From contig CM072894.1 in the NCBI GenBank assembly GCA_037013685.1, forward strand, positions 31,613,029 to 31,677,028: a stretch of DNA of 64,000 nucleotides, given 5' to 3'. A model generated the notes under the pieces. The model searched no databases, was not told the origin of the DNA, and saw nothing but the letters and a program-made list of their open reading frames with translations. This DNA is from Acridotheres tristis. Lineage: Eukaryota > Chordata > Aves > Passeriformes > Sturnidae. Both the position numbers and the translations under genes were made by a program. Numbering within the stretch: the first letter of the stretch is position 1; every line of letters starts with the position of its first letter. Shown piece by piece: positions 1-12,632 of this stretch.

Positions 1-2250
1 AAAGGTTGCACTCCAAACAGCAAATACTTTGGGTGCATTATGTTAGATATTAGGAAATACAGCCACAATCACAAATCCATTGTAAAGTTAGTTTTGTTAA
101 TTATTGTAGCTTGGATTCTACCAGAATGTATCTTTAAATTTTAAATACTCTGTAGAATATGAATGCTCATTTGTGTCTGTTCTTATAAATTGGATGTACA
201 CAATGAAATAGAAGTAATGTAATAAAGAACAACAGCTTGTCTCTACTTCTAGATAATATCCAGTTGAATGCAAAGCAAAACTTGTGCAGCTTCTTACACC
301 CCAGTCAGGGACAGATGGACAAGAAATGGCAGTGAGTGTTTAACTGGCCTCACGCCCAGTCTTTAATGCAAAGTCCCTGAAAAGGCTCTTAGTTCTGGGT
401 AACAAAACACTGGCAAGTCTGCCCATGATTCTTTGTAATATTCATGACATGGAAACCACTTCCCATACAGGTAAATTCCATCTCAGAGAGATAACTTGTG
501 AGCAGGGACCACGGAATAAAAACTAAAAGACAGTAAACTACATGGTAAGAGATAGAAGGAAAACATGTGAAAATAATACTGTATATACAATGTAATACAT
601 GTACACTCATCCCAGAACTGCTTGTCCAATACAAAATATCATCCATGAAATAAGAGAAGGAGGAATAGCAGCTCAATAATTTACTTGCAAGTGCTGGTAC
701 CAGAGGTGTAATCTCCCTAGGAGCCAGACTGACTTCCACCACTTCCATTAATGTGGTCAGCTGGGAAAGGAGTGTGGATCCAGGCTGTTGTTCCCAAGGT
801 GGAGAAATCACCTTGATGGCAGCAGCTTTTTATTGTGGAATGAGGGCTGCTTCAGGTTAAACAGTGAAGAGGAGAGCAAAGAGGAAAGATGAACAATAAG
901 TTCAGAAGAAGCAAATAAATAGGAGCAGAGACAGTGGGGTCACTTAAGGACAAGAACAAGAAAAGATGGTGACAGATGAAGTTGATAGTCCCTCTTTTTT
1001 ATTTTTGGTTGTCACAAAACCATTGGAAAGCAACCTTATCCTGGTGCATGAGACAAGGTGAAGATTTCTGAGTCAAGGTGCAGGTCTGTTTGAATTGCTG
1101 CAGGCTGAGCAGAATGACAAATGAAAATGGAGACAAAAATGGGGGCCTTAGGGGAAATTTGTCCTAGCTCAGTACAGACAGGGATAGTACCAGAGTCACA
1201 CAGACTTATTTATCATCCAAGGAAAAAAGACCAGAGAAACTAGAGAAAATAATGGACTTACTTACACTTTATTTCTGTGAGAAATACTTTAAATACAAAT
1301 AGGTAGACACAAAGTTCTTTAATAATACATGTTGGTGCCTTTGTGCTTGTGTCTACTCTAAAAAGAAGGGGATGCAGTGTGTGTGAAAGTGTAAGATTGG
1401 CAGGTTTCAAGATGAGTAAACCTCTTCTATTCCTAGTGCCAGGAGAGCACAACCAGTAGAAGTCAAATATGGATGATGTTATCATTTCTATCTCTTACTC
1501 TTAAATAGCAAATCTCTTTATCTGTTTGTCCACCATGTTATTACTAAAACATTTAAAATGTATTTTTATATTTATCAGATACCAATTTTCTTTCTACTAC
1601 TGTTAAACAGGAAACCTTTGAGAGTTATTCCTGTGATTTCTTGCTTGATATGGAAGAACACATACACACGTTCTCTGCCCTTTGCACGGTGCAATGATGT
1701 GGAGGGGACAATTCTCCTTTTAACTGTGACAGGGGACAACTTGTAGGGTATTCCCCTCTGAACCATATGACAAAGGACCAAAATAATCACCACAACAACT
1801 CACAAAATAGCATTTTATCTGCTCCGATTGCAGGATTTCCATAGATAGAGGGCTTTATTTTTTATAGACTAGTGCTATAATAGCCCCGAGAGTCCCACCA
1901 GTTTCATTCCTAACCATGAGGACCTACCTACAGAATAAAAAGAGTTTATTTAGTTCTTCCCTTGCAGTAGTCAATGGAGTGTCACTCAGGTCGAAGTGTA
2001 AGATGGGGCCACTTGTCCATTAGGAAGTGGAATGAAACCACTAATTCATTTTATGTAGACTACAAACCAGCTGCCAGACAGTAATAATTTTCAGTCAGAG
2101 CTGACCTGGGGTAGATTTAACAAGTGACCTAGAAATGAAAAGCTGGATAGGCAACTGCAAATCCCTTGAGTTGTTTGAAAAGGCATGCTTCTAAAAGATT
2201 TAGAAATGTATAATTTAGTAAGGGACAGACAGTGTGTTTTAATTAATATG

Positions 2251-2294
2251 CTTGTATTTTTCTAGGTTGTATTTTTCTAGGTTGTATTTTCTTT
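2251..2294. repeat. 15-bp tandem repeat, about 3 copies
   Basis: The unit GTTGTATTTTTCTAG is present at 2251-2265 with one mismatch, exactly at 2266-2280, and partly at 2281-2294. It lies in plain AT-rich sequence. It looks like a small recent tandem duplication with no visible function. Confidence 0.9.
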
Positions 2295-2992
2295 TCCAGT
2301 TTACTTGATACTGTAATTATATCAGTAGAGAATGGGCATAAAATAGTATTTCCTAAGACTAGTTACATTTTGTATCAACATTACATGTAATTAAATTAAC
2401 CCATGAACAGAAAAGTAACACAGAATCAAATTCCTGCAGGGCAGATTTGCATTTATGAAAATGAATGACAATGCTGTGAGTAAATGCAGTGCGTTTTGAA
2501 ATCACTAAAATATTTCTTTGGTTGTCCCTGTCAGGGGAGGTACCCAGGAATGAGTAATTAGGCTCTTCAGGGCAGGGTCCTTGGCAAAAAAAGCTGACAC
2601 TGTTAGTTCTGAACAAACATGAATAACAGGGGGGCAGATTATAAAATAATGAATGGCCTAGAGAAAACAGAGGAGGAGCTCATTGTCTTCTAATTTTACA
2701 AGACTAAAATAAGGGGACAGTCAATGAACTTAATATAGATGTGACCTATTGCTCTTTGGCTGAGGAAGTCACACAGCTGGGGTGCCTGAGAGCCAGTGGC
2801 AGAGGGAGGTCACTGCCCTGGCATGTTGGGAGCACTGCTGTGATTTTCAGAATGCTGAACCTGAAAGTGGACAGGGATTCCAGAAAGGAGATGCTTATTA
2901 GAATATTGTATGTATCCAGAGCTATTCCAAACTGTAACACCTGCTCCCACAGTAATGAGTTTCAGGCAGATAAAAGGTAGATGGTTATTCAC

Positions 2993-3013
2993 TTTTTTTT
3001 TTTTTTTTTTTTT
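2993..3013. repeat. Poly(T) tract, 21 bp
   Basis: An uninterrupted run of 21 T. It could be the poly(A) tail of a minus-strand retrocopy. However, I recognise no retrogene or SINE body on the side where it would lie (above 3013), so I call it a simple mononucleotide tract. Confidence 0.9.
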
Positions 3014-3394
3014 GGTAGGGTTAATCTTGTGGCATTTTAGCTCCCTAAGTTGGTTCATTGTGAAATTGGAGACCATACAAGGGAAACTGTGGGACTGTAT
3101 TGCTAGGATCAAGACTGACATTAGTGGGGCAAACCATTAGATCTTACCACTAATGTGAAAATGCATTTTGAGACATCTATGGAAAATATAATGGCTGGCA
3201 TGAGGGCAAAAAGCAAAACATTTATCAGCTGGGTGGGGGGAGGGTGGTTGCATTTTCTCCTGCTGACCACTGACAAATGAAGGTAATATGTGCTGGGGCC
3301 TAATGCAGTGTAGAAATTCCCATATTTCTATTGACATAAACCACAACATTTTAATTTACCTAGAGAAAAGCCATGCTCCAGTCCTTGCTACATA

Positions 3395-3515
3395 GAACTT
3401 GTCAGTTGAAGCTCCAGGGTTTTGATAATGGCTCTACTTTTCATGTGCTGGATGACTCCAGGCAAACCATTTCCCTGCCACTGCAGTAGCTTAATGCTTT
3501 CTGAAAAGAAGATAA
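3395..3515 (+). repeat. Ancient MIR (CORE-SINE) relic, plus orientation
   Basis: The stretch follows the MIR consensus, recalled from memory, in collinear order. There is a head segment (CCAGGGTT...GGCTCT), then TGACTCCAGGCAAACCATTT where MIR has the conserved 'TGACCTTGGGCAAGTCACTT'. After it come a CCCTGCC...CAGT block and AAA..GATAA. The divergence is high, as expected of a copy inherited from the amniote ancestor. Such elements carry no gene in themselves, but retained copies are sometimes co-opted as enhancers. The boundaries are approximate. Confidence 0.65.
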
Positions 3516-6500
3516 CACATTGTGTACTGGACTCCAAAAAACCTTGAATACTAGATGATCTCATAGCATGTTGGCTGGGTTAGGAAACATGCCTGAGAAA
3601 ATGTTTCTTTAGTTAGTTAGGCTGTTGGAGTTTTTTAGGAGGAAGAAAACCCAAAAGCGACCAAAAAAACCCAACCAAATTTGGGTTTGATCTGTTGGCA
3701 AAGGTGACCTCAAATTACCTTACATTGACTGTGGCAATACTGTGCCTAAGAAGGGGGGACACTAGAAGTGTGGCCTGCCTGTGACAATCAAAAAATCACC
3801 TTACAGCTCCTCAGTTTACTACAAGGCATTACTCCCCAAAGGCTGACCATGCACGCCTTTCACCTCTGCTAAATCAGGGTGAGCTGTTGTCTTATTCTAT
3901 GTCTGTCACAATACTATTCTACTCATTTTCTGAAACTGCAAGATCTACAAAATATTTTTCTTTTACTTCCAGACAGCAAGAAACTTTTAGCCGTATTTTG
4001 GGCTGTTTGACGGAAATATTGAGCTTTGCAGTTTTCCCCATAGATGGTGAGGTTGCTGATCTCTATTGAAAGAGTTTGTGGGATAGATACTGAGCCATTT
4101 TTGTCTTCTGCACACCTAAATTTTGCTCTTGATGTTGACAGCTCCTTAGTTCCAGTAGGATAGAGCTGTCATCAAGGGAAGTTGAGATCACACAGCATGA
4201 AATGGTCCCCCGTTCAAATGACACTGAAGGAGAGCTTGGACATGGAGAACAAATAATTTAACCTAACTGAATGTCCCGATGAGAGGAATGGGGAGAACAG
4301 AACATGCAGATGATGATGGACTTCCAGTGGTTTGCACTGGTTTGAAGGTTTAGTGAAATATCCTTCTAAACATTAATTATACTTGTAGACACAGAAAATT
4401 GGACTCCTCAGCCATTAGTCTATGAATATCTATAGTAAATTTCCAAAGAATTGATGAAGAACAGTTCTTTTCTGATCAAGGTAGAAAAGGTTTTACCAAC
4501 TGGGACAAACCTCACATTTCACTTCTATTACAGTTTTATCTCTGTAATCCAAATAGAAATGTCTGTTTCTAAGGTTAGAAGAAATGTTTGCCTAGAATAA
4601 GTTATAAAGCCAGGAGGCAAATAAATTTGTGGCTTAGGCAAAAATTCCCTGTTTTGTCATATACATCCAAACTGAATGACTGCAGGGTTAATAGTGCCCA
4701 TCTATGGCTGTCTGCCAAGGGAGTTGTCTATCAGCTGATTAGGGAAACATTCTGAGGTTTCTCATAAGAAAGAAACATGACTATTTCCTCAAAAATATAA
4801 ATGAATTTAAAAACAATGAGAACCAACAAACAGAGCAGAGCTAACATGAAAAGCAATGAATTCAGAATACAGTTCAATGAACTGGACCCTGAGTTAGAAT
4901 CTCTTCTCTTAAACCTTGAAAATTAAGAAACATCAAAACAACGACTTCTGATAACCCCCTCAAATAAGGCTTAAATTCCTGCAGTGATTCCTTTGCTGAA
5001 GTAGCTGCTTTGTGTAACAATGAGCCCTATACAAAGGATCCCTGGGGCAGGAAGATAGGCAGGATGCAAGCTTATAACTTTGCTGGCCCAGTCAAGACTT
5101 TTTATAGCCTTGGGCTACACAGCACCAGTTAATTTGAGGAATTGTTTAACTGACTTTTAGTTATACAGTGTTCCTCTCTCTGTGTTTAACTGAAAGCTCT
5201 TGGTTACACCGATTGGCATCATTGTAGTGCTTCTAAAATAACTAGAAAGCTGAAGTCAGTGAATTCATGTTGCAGGCACAGGAGTGAGTGAAGAGAATGA
5301 AAACAAAGAAGTGAATTCGAGCTTTTGAGTAATTTTCCTTTTCCTTTTGCTGCAGTTGGCATGATCTCTTTGTAATGCAATGGCCACTGCCACTGACTAC
5401 TCAACTGCAGCTCCAAAATAAAACCCCCTGTTCCTTCCCTTGTTCCTCTCCCTCAGCCCTCCACCCTCAAAAATCCCCTCCTGAACTTCATTCTGAAAGC
5501 AGAAGGAGCTACACACGGTCTGAACACCCAGTAATTACTAAATACATCTCCATTGTCAAATTCATTTTTGTATAGAACTGAGACCCACTGAAGTTTTCTT
5601 TTGTTTGTGATGTTCCCATGTTTGTCTCTCTCAGAGATCTGTAAGAACATGATAAATTATAATTTATAAGCATCTTTTCATTACTTCATTGGAAAGCTCA
5701 CACCATTTTCTGAACCAAGGATATGGTACATGACCACTCAGGAGAAATGGCTCAGATCTTAGGTTTCTAACTTAAGAGGTTGTAACTCAAACTGAAAATG
5801 AGAGAGCAAACTTAAAATAAAAAAAAAAATGGCAACATCTTACAAGAACATAGACAATACATTGGACTTTTTAAAAACATATAAAATAATATTTCTGATC
5901 TTTAGCAAAACTTTATTGTGTTGCTAAAAGGAGGCCTGCTTTATTTTTGAGAGTAGAAATTTGAAAGGGAAAGAAAGCTGCAGTGGTCAGGTTCTACTTC
6001 CCTTCTCTTCCCTTAATTGCAGACCCACCTAAAAATAAAGCTTTAGTGTAGTGTCACACAAGAGGAGAAAATGCCATCAACCTGCCACAGTTGGCATCCT
6101 GGTTTCTGTGGTTCATGGTGAGCATCTTCTGCTCATTGACATAATCAAAAGGCAGTTGGTGACATCAATTGATCTGAAACCTCTTGCACACTTCCACTTG
6201 TTCTGCTTCTTACCTCAAGGCTTTTCTGTGTTGGTTTCAGCTGTAAGTGAAAACTGGTTCGGGCTTATTCCTTGAGCTGAGTATTTCTTGGTGTAATTTA
6301 TGTTAAAGACTTTTTCCCCCCCTCCTGAACAGTAGTAGAAACAAATATAGTACCATCAAGTCTCTGTCAGAGAGATCTTTGTTAAAATAATATTTTCTCC
6401 TCAGAAATCTGATTTTTTTTTTGTTTTACCTGTGTTTTTCAAGGGCAGAAGAGGCATATAGTAAAAAACAAATTGCTTCCTTATGGGAACACATCCAACT

Positions 6501-8525
6501 CAGTCTTATCATCTGAGTTACTTCCCCAGAAATCTTAACATGCTACATAAGTGGAGGCAGTGTGAACAGAAACACAGCAGTTCAAGTAATTTTTATGGAG
6601 TGGTGCCCTCCTCTAAGTGACTACATTGATTAGAAAGAAGTAACTCAGTTTTAGAGAGCTTAAATTGCATGTCCATGCACACTTAAAAACAGAAAAGTGT
6701 ACAATCAATTCAAATATTTCTCTTTTTTTTTTCTCTCAAATTATGATGCATTAATAAAGAGTGAAATGTATTTCTTTTGTATCAAGAAAATTTTCAATAG
6801 TTAAGGGTAGAGCTGTTTGAGGAAAGGTGTACAATAACTATGGAAGCAGGTAAGAGATTTCAGAGCTCACAGGCCTAACGTGTCAGAACTCTGAATAAGA
6901 ACCTACATTCCAACATTTCCTAGTGCAAGATTTCCAAGATTTTGATGAGAGCTCAGAACAAAAGCTGCTCTGTTCCTCCTGGGGTTTGTGTCAACCAGTT
7001 GTCTTATTATTCCTGATACTTTGCCAATTATACTGTGCTCTCGGAGAAAGGGATGAAAAAGCAGCTTTTCTCTTTAAAGAGATTTAAACTTCAAAATCTT
7101 GTTACTGTGACTGAGCTGCAGAAGGCTTCCTGAAATGCCAGCTATGGAGTACAGCAGAGGCACTGCTGGCAACATTTTTACAAGTTCCACATAACGGCAT
7201 TTCTGTGTGATGACCTTAAGGTTATAGATGTTTCCATAAATTATAGATTTAAATTTTTTTATGGGTAGCAATTGTAGTAAGCAATTGTGGTACAATAGAT
7301 AGGATTAGAAACAAATCCAGCATGATGAACAATCTTTATTTTCTAGATTTCGTCCATTTTCTATCATTTTTAATGCTTGGATTTACAAATTTATGATTAA
7401 TATAAACATATTTTTGATGCAAATATGTTTAATTTGGTTGTCTCGACTGCCTTAAGCATTAAAGCAACATAAAGAGGCACAGTCTTCTATACATTAACTG
7501 TGCTTTAAGGAAATATGCTTTTATACTTGTATCTTTGGAATAGCTTTGTCTTAGTAGAAATGCATTATTTGTATTTGCATTGTATTGTGTGTATAGGTAA
7601 CCTTTAACACAGGTTTTGCAGTGCCACAGAATAATTTAGATTTTAAACCTGCTTACAGCTCTTAATCTGCATTTAAAATTTTTATTTCTTGTGTTTTCTT
7701 GTAAGATATTTTTTGCAGTCATTAACTAACATTCACTTAATCAAGCCTTCTATTTTAAAAGTCTCAGGGAATAAAACCCCACTGATTTATTCAATTTTTA
7801 AAATCAATGTTTTAAGCCCCTTCTGATAGCCTTACTTAGATAAAATTGCCACTGAACATGCTCAATACAAAGTGAGTAATTTTGGATTCAGCAATATTTC
7901 CTTAACTAAAATCATCAAAATTGCATTTATTATTAATGCAACTAGTCTTGATTATAAGATTACAAGCTGCAACAACAAATGATATTTCAAAAGTTCAAAT
8001 CTTTGCATATCATAGTCTGAACCAGCACCAACTGGAGAAATTTTGAGTAATTTGGATCTGATATGAGAAAGTCATTCTCAAATTTTCTGCATGTGGGCAT
8101 TTAGAAATGTTAATATCAGTAATACAGTGCCTGAAGTATTTTTCAATGACAAAGCTATCAAATACAACAAAGAAGTTTCAGTCGGTTTATGAGAATTTTA
8201 CATATTTTGTTGCTAATATAGTCCAGAATCAGAAATGAAACTGAAAGCTGGATTGTGGGAGAAACAGTCATATGGAGTCAAATGTCTTTTTCCCAGCACT
8301 TAAACTAAAACCACACCAAAGTTTAGAGCTATGAAGAAAAGTCCTTTGCACCAAGAAAAATCCTGTGGATAGCAGGAGGCTGAACAGTAACAAGAGGGAG
8401 GAGCAGTAATAGAGCTGCAAATACAGCCTTGGTCAAAGATGCCTTTGAATCTGCTCGTTATTTTAGGGCAATTTTTTTGCAATAGGAACTGGTTACTTAA
8501 CATATATTGTCTCTTGGTTTATAAA
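3516..8525. other. AT-rich noncoding sequence
   Basis: No gene or clear mobile element is seen over about 5 kb. A perfect 16-bp palindrome (ATAAATTATAATTTAT) is at 5652-5667. The section around 7330-7720 is especially AT-rich and low in complexity. Short open frames are of chance length. Confidence 0.65.
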
Positions 8526-8623
8526 TTTATATTTATATTTATATTTATATTTATATTTATATTTATATTTATATTTATATTTATATTTATATTTATATTT
8601 ATATTTATATTTATATTTATATT
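8526..8623. repeat. (TTTATA)n hexanucleotide microsatellite
   Basis: About 16 uninterrupted copies of TTTATA. The apparent Phe-Ile repeat protein read through it is an artefact. On the minus strand the array repeats TATAAA, a TATA-box-like word. Purity suggests recent expansion and probable length polymorphism. Confidence 0.97.
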
Positions 8624-9439
8624 ACCTACCTACAGCTTCTTTTTCCAGTAGAAACTGTGATCTTTTATAGTACACATTTTCTATGCAATACAGAGCAAGA
8701 TCACTCTTAATTAAGGAGACATATTCTGACAAATGATTATTTTACTATCTGGTATACCAAATAGCCATAAGAATCAACAAAAATTAAAGAAATCCTAGTG
8801 AGTACCCCACCAGTAGTCACAAAGGTGGTGGCAAAATCACATATGTGAGACCATAGAAATGTTAAAAGAATTTTATGGATAGCTGAAGTTTTGATATGCT
8901 TTTCAAATATTTACACTGTTACATAAAATAGTAGAAGGAAGCAAAGAAATTGGTTTATTGCTGCAATAAATTAACCTAAAAGAAAGACTTAGAGGCCATG
9001 GGTCTGAATCATGATGTTGGTATTAATGACACAGGAAGGCAGAGTTCCTTGTGCAGCACTGCAAGTTTATAAAATTGAAATGTCATGCTCGTGCTGTATT
9101 TCATAGATAGGAGATAAATGGGACTACATGTCATGAAATATGAGGGACTAAGAGAATCTGGTACAAGCACTTTGTGAAATTATAAAGGTTAAAAAATATT
9201 ATCACAGTAGAGAATCTCCATCAACAAATCTAGTGAAAATTAGGTCTTTGCAGAGTTAATTTCATTACGTTGGCCTTATTTTCATACATTACTTAAAATG
9301 TGTTGTTGAGGACTGGCAGAGGGCATGCTGCAGAAAAAAAGATCAAAGAGAAAAGTTTGTCTTTGAGACCTTACTCAGTGGAGAGAGAGTGTGTTAATGG
9401 TATTGAACTCGTATGCAGCATTTTATTTGTAGATATCCA
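8624..9439. other. AT-rich noncoding sequence
   Basis: I see no gene, repeat or RNA structure in this interval. Confidence 0.6.
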
Positions 9440-9565
9440 AATGCTCTGATGCAGAAAACCATTATCTCTGTTCTACAGATGGTGAGATGGAGGCACAGAG
9501 AGTTATCTGCCAGGGCCATGTTGAAGATTATGAAGTCAGGAGCAGAACTGACAAGATCTCTCTAA
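9440..9565 (-). repeat. Ancient MIR (CORE-SINE) relic, minus orientation
   Basis: The plus strand here reads as the reverse complement of MIR. TTATCTCTGTTCTACAGATG is followed by GAGATGGAGGCACAGAGAG. The consensus, recalled from memory, has TTATCCCCATTTTACAGATG and then GAGGAAACTGAGGCACAGAG. Further along, GAAGTCAGGAGCAGAACTG may correspond to the 'GTGGCAGAGC' region. The core match is among the strongest repeat similarities in the window. The ends are approximate. Confidence 0.78.
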
Positions 9566-12370
9566 CTTTGTCTCAGGACAGCACAACAGGTATGGATTTG
9601 TATACTCTTAAGTAGCTATACTCATTATCATACCTGACTCTCTCAAAAAAAAGTTCAGCTATCTCTTGATTGCACAGCAATGCTCCCTTTCTGCTGTAAA
9701 TTTTGATAGCATTAATTATATTGGTGCAATTTACTACAGACAATTTTGCTGAAGCAATAAGCCAGGTTACCATTCCATCAATAGGAGTCTTTAGGGGAAT
9801 GCTGGTATGGGGTCAAGTAAGCCTCCTCCTTCTCCTCCTCCTCTTTTTGTTATTATTATAGTTACTCCTTGTTTAGGTAGTGTCTGCAATGTTCTGGGCA
9901 ATTTCCCAACATAAAAGAAGGCAATATTTCCTTCCCTAAGAGGTTACATGATAAAAAAACACTCAAAAAGATAAAGCGTAGGAAGGGTCAGAATAGAAGC
10001 CATTAGGGGTTTAGCATCTTGTCACGTTTAGTGAGTTTACTGAGTCACTGAAGAATCTCCAAGAGTCCCTGTCTGGCCATGATCAACTTAAAAGAAGGTT
10101 CTTCCCATTTTTACTAATTTGGCCTGTTTGTGTGTAGATGACTGTTGCCCATTCTCAGGAAAGTCATCTTTTTTGCCCCAGCAGTTGATTTGGGAGGGTA
10201 CCATGAAAAACCTAATGTTTAAATACAGTTTAGTCAGAGAGCTCCTACTGATAGTGAACCATTCTGCACAGAACTTCTATAATCTGTACATGCTGGCTGA
10301 TTTTTTAGTGTGTTAATGGGGACTATTGTATTAAAAATACAAATCAGTGCACAGGGGCAAAGCTGCACACACAAGCAATTGGTAATAATCCAGTTCATAA
10401 TAACATTACAAAAGAAGAACACATAAAGAAGCCAAATGTTACAGAGAGCAGTAACAGGACAGATCGTCTAAGGCTTTTAAGTCCTCAATTCAAATCAAGT
10501 TTAGGTCTGCATCTACCAAATGTTACTGTTTGATTGTTTTTCAAAGGCCTGTAATAAAGACATTTACCTGTCTTAATTTGTGTGCTTACAGCATGAAAAT
10601 TATGGCTGCAATAAAAATCTTGTTTTAGCAGACTTCATAGATGTCCTTAATTTACTTTTGGCAGTGTGGGGACACTTGGAAACTCTTAATAAGTCCTTTC
10701 TGGGAATTTCACCTTCATAAAGACCTCATCAGATGGGTTACCATCCTTACAAGGACTCTGTTTAAGTTTAAAAAAATGTGTGTTTATAAAATGCAAGCAT
10801 CAGAACAGGGCTGAAAACAGTGATTACACTTTTGAGCTTGATGATTTTCAAAATTCGGAACTTGGTCAATTATTTTGATATTATTAATGAATAGAGTTTT
10901 ATCTAGGATGATGTTATTTATCCATATTGCCTGGCTAATGTACACATTAAACCACTGGACAATGGTATAAGTAACTTAATAAGAGCAACCAATTCTTCTT
11001 CCCACATTACTCTATTGCTGTATCTTTAGCTGCCATAAAAGATGCTCTTGCTCATCTTGCAACACACATTAGAAGACAGATAAGAACAGAAACAGCACAA
11101 AATGAACCTCAGAAAGGAACAGGATGCTTATCATCACAATATTGCCCAGATAAAATCTAACAAACACGAAAGATGGGAACAGGGGAAAAAAGATCTTCCT
11201 AGTTGCTTTACAAGCAGAGTTAGCAAAAGATACCTGATCTCCAATGTCAGGTTAAAAATATGTAAAATTTTAAAACAATCAGGTAAGAAAAATGCTAAAG
11301 AAAAATTAGAGTGACAACATTTTCATGATGAGTTTTTTGCTTGGATCATATTTCTCATGTGAACAAAGTATTTGTAGATTTGAAATACATTTTGCAAAAT
11401 TAGTGTTTTGCTGAAATTTGTTTCATTTTAACTGTTGTTTCTTATACATTAGCATCTGTGAAGACTGGGGATTTCTAAACTGAAATAAAAATATTTTCTT
11501 TTAAAATATTGTAATTGTCTGCAACAGACTGCCAAGTTTTGTAGTATCTCACTTGCTATTCAGTTATTGATAAATTCCCTTTTTTGGGCTTATATCTAAT
11601 GATGAGGGTTCACAAACATTTTATGCAAGGGTTAACTGTAGATTGTCACACAAAGGAGCGTTTTCAACTCTTTGGAAACTGGCTGAAAACTAAGTATTTT
11701 CAGTGTTAGCTTTCAGTAGGATCAGTGAGCTGATCTTGTTTATCCTTTGGCTGCATGATCTCTAGAGCCCACACAAGGGAAGTGGTGGGAACATGCAGCT
11801 GGAGATAAAAGAAAGTTGGATTGCCCTGTTCAGGAGCAGTGCAGTCTTAGATCAGCTTAAATTGACTGTGAAATCTCACTTTTAGTAGAGAGGGAAATTT
11901 GCTGATTTACAGAGTGAGGACATTGGCACTGATGTCTGATTTCTGTCTTACATGGGTTTAAATTAGCAGTAACTTTATTCAAGTAAGCTTAAAATAGTAG
12001 GGAAATGCTAGGAGTACTTTTTAAATTAGGAAAATTGTTATACTCATCAAAAGAAACAAGTTCATTTCTTCAGTGATATATAAAAAAGCTTTTTATATAT
12101 TCCATTTGAGCCTTTACAGGTTTCCTATTTATGCACAGGTTCTAATGGGACTGTGGGATCTGCCCAAACTGACTTCCCCCTTAATAAATTTATTTAAAAA
12201 GTCGGAAAACCAAACACGGAAATGTGTGTAGCAGCTTTCCCAGTGCCAGGCTGTGGCTCTATCAAAATAGATCTTCTCTTACGCTGGGTTCCTCTTAGCC
12301 TTGGAAATTGGTTGTTGGAGGTGAACATTTCTGTATTTTTGTTTCAATGGGTATATTTAGTGACTTGCTG
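9566..12370. other. AT-rich noncoding sequence
   Basis: No gene is recognised. It holds a short pyrimidine run near 9820-9846 and, at 12076-12100, an AT palindrome with arms of 11 and 12 bases around a GC centre. A brief MIR-like phrase near 11905-11930 is too short to call. Confidence 0.6.
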
Positions 12371-12632
12371 TCAGGGCACAGAGGGCACTGAAGAGCCCTT
12401 AGGAGCCCCCATGGCATCTCTGCCACCCCACCCATGGCACAGGACCCCATTTCAGCCCCCAGTGCCATCAATTCTTGCTCCAGTGAGATGCCACAGCCCT
12501 GCCCAGCCATGGGCACTGCAGAGCCAGGTCTGCTCCTGTCCCTGCCAAGCCCTGCCCTCTGCCTCTGTCACACACTTGGGGTGTCCCCAGCTGCCCCAGC
12601 TGGGGGGCTGAGACAGGACCTGGCTGGTGCTG
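12371..12632. other. GC-rich, CpG-poor patch of unknown origin
   Basis: About 260 bp of C-rich sequence sits abruptly within AT-rich DNA. The phrases CATGGCA, CCCAGC and CCCTGCC recur imperfectly, suggesting a decayed minisatellite or old insertion. CpG is nearly absent, so it does not behave like an unmethylated promoter island. The open frame across it (12222-12611, 129 codons) is explained by composition, because C-rich DNA lacks stop codons. I do not recognise a transposon family. Confidence 0.55.

Larger units (their letters stand above)
1..3390. other. AT-rich noncoding sequence
   Basis: No gene is recognised. Open frames here reach at most 140 codons on the minus strand (389-811), show no familiar domain, and lack paired splice signals that would make them exons. 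The only structures seen are a 15-bp tandem repeat at 2251-2294 and a T run at 2993-3013. A short stretch near 2765-2800 vaguely resembles a reverse-oriented MIR but is too weak to call. Confidence 0.7.

Noticed and set aside
2741..2820. Possible reverse MIR (GTCACACAGCTGG ... GTGGCAGAG)
   Set aside because: Only two short phrases match and the spacing is off. It is below what I would call by eye.
3229..3247. G-rich run as a possible G-quadruplex
   Set aside because: It does not hold four separate runs of three G with loops, so only a weak two-tier structure is possible.
3537..3566. ACTAGATGATCTCATAG resembling a CR1 LINE 3' phrase
   Set aside because: There is a single short phrase, with no neighbouring CR1 sequence and no terminal octamer repeats.
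5652..5667. Perfect 16-bp AT palindrome
   Set aside because: All A/T; such palindromes are expected now and then in AT-rich DNA.
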